From Sebaldella termitidis ATCC 33386 (GTDB taxonomy: Bacteria > Fusobacteriota > Fusobacteriia > Fusobacteriales > Leptotrichiaceae), in contig NC_013517.1 of assembly GCF_000024405.1 (NCBI RefSeq), positions 992,001 through 1,056,000 of the forward strand: a stretch of 64,000 nucleotides of DNA. Direction: 5' to 3'. The notes beneath the pieces are model-generated. The model was not told the DNA's origin. It did no database searches and saw only the letters and a list, made by a program, of their open reading frames with translations. Position numbers and translations under genes: made by a program. Shown one piece after another: positions 63,536-64,000 of the stretch. Position 1 is the first letter of the stretch. Every line of letters starts with the position of its first letter.

Positions 63536-63853
63536 AGAAATAGCATACAAGAAATTTTTTTCACATAATTAAAAATGAATATTCGTTCTAAAAAGAAGAG
63601 ATTTTATGAAGTTATTTTGTTTGAAAAAATATTTTAAAATTGGAAATTTTACAAAATTAAAATTATAATATTGTTATAAAAATAATAAAAAATGAATTTA
63701 ATATTATAAATTTAATTTGCAATAAAGTTTTTGAAATTTTTAAATAATATCTGAAATAAGGAGGTGAAAATTAAATATAGAAAATGAAAGATTTATTGTT
63801 CAGGACAAAGCAATGCAAAATTGAAGCTAATGTAAAATAAACAAGGAGGAGCA

Positions 63854-64000
63854 ATGAGAAAAAATAAAAAATTATTGGTATCATTTCTAGCGTTGAATTC
63901 AGTATTATCAATGTATAATACTGCGGCACCGGTAACTGTAAAGTATAACAGAATGTACAATAATATGGTAAAAAATATAAATCAGGGAAAGTCTAATGAA
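63854..64000 (+). CDS. Autotransporter 5, N-terminal fragment (cut by window edge)
   Basis: The first 49 residues of another family member. Signal peptide (RKNKKLLVSFLALNSVLSMY) and the start of the N-terminal domain (KYNRMYNNMVKNINQGKSNE) align with the other four. AGGAGG lies just upstream. The passenger and barrel lie outside the window, so its subfamily is unknown. Confidence 0.92.
   Translation, partial: MRKNKKLLVSFLALNSVLSMYNTAAPVTVKYNRMYNNMVKNINQGKSNE

Larger units (their letters stand above)
62566..63853. other. AT-rich 1.3 kb leader region, no substantial gene
   Basis: This stretch separates the repeat protein from the fifth autotransporter. It holds two promoter candidates of the autotransporter type (62865 and 63465), a 19-codon minus-strand frame (62715-62774), and near the 3' end a strong AAGGAGG at about 63760-63766 followed by tiny overlapping frames (GTG at about 63766, and MKDLLFRTKQC at about 63784). 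The small secreted pair seen before autotransporters 2 and 4 is not present. Confidence 0.5.

Overview
The window looks like chromosomal DNA of an AT-rich anaerobic fermenter of the Fusobacteriota, most likely the Leptotrichiaceae (Sebaldella/Leptotrichia-like). The pointers are strong AGGAGG ribosome binding sites, heavy AGA/ATA codon use, several PTS sugar systems, and above all four complete giant autotransporters (2236 to 2844 residues) plus the start of a fifth. They share a signal peptide, an N-terminal domain and a C-terminal beta-barrel ending in Phe. The organism assignment is an inference; no rRNA or tRNA gene is visible.

Layout. 1-4882 (minus): a mannose-family PTS (EIIB, EIIC, EIID, EIIA), a small unknown membrane protein, a KDPG-type aldolase and a truncated D-2-hydroxyacid dehydrogenase. 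This looks like a sugar-acid or amino-sugar-acid catabolic operon, divergent from a LevR-like PRD regulator (5462-7804) whose ATPase domain is degenerate. Related short elements with inverted-repeat ends sit in its intergenic gaps. 7883-9067 (minus): a plasmid-type Rep_3 initiator homologue. 9318-12535 (plus): a six-gene operon of the poorly characterised EF_0829-EF_0839 type (PRD protein, SFCGS protein, DUF4312, DUF4311, DUF4310, DgaF-type aldolase).

12827-38441 holds three giant autotransporters, interrupted by a minus-strand LacI regulator and ROK kinase. The second is preceded by two small secreted proteins: one with a perfect EF-hand-like DxDxDGxxxxxE loop, the other a short charged helix. 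38758-40929 is a 6-phospho-beta-glucosidase plus a YieK-like sugar-phosphate protein. 42434-45998 is a signal-like mini-protein, ApbE, RnfC and RnfD, with no RnfA/B/E/G. 46281-49903 is a beta-glucoside-type PTS EIIBC, divergent from an RspA/ManD-type dehydratase and a GntR/UTRA regulator. 50206-51529 carries small envelope proteins.

52106-59612 repeats the small-pair plus autotransporter arrangement, but both small genes carry a single-base homopolymer frameshift. 59804-62565 holds a VOC protein, mnmH and a homing-endonuclease-repeat protein. A long AT-rich leader with two promoter candidates then leads into the fifth autotransporter, cut by the window edge.

Common themes are phosphotransferase uptake feeding KDPG-type aldolases and phospho-glycosidases, and an expanding surface-adhesin family. 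Several autotransporter promoters share one architecture (GTCYGACA, about 33 nt, TTGACT, 17 nt, TAAAAT), followed by 250-370 nt untranslated leaders.
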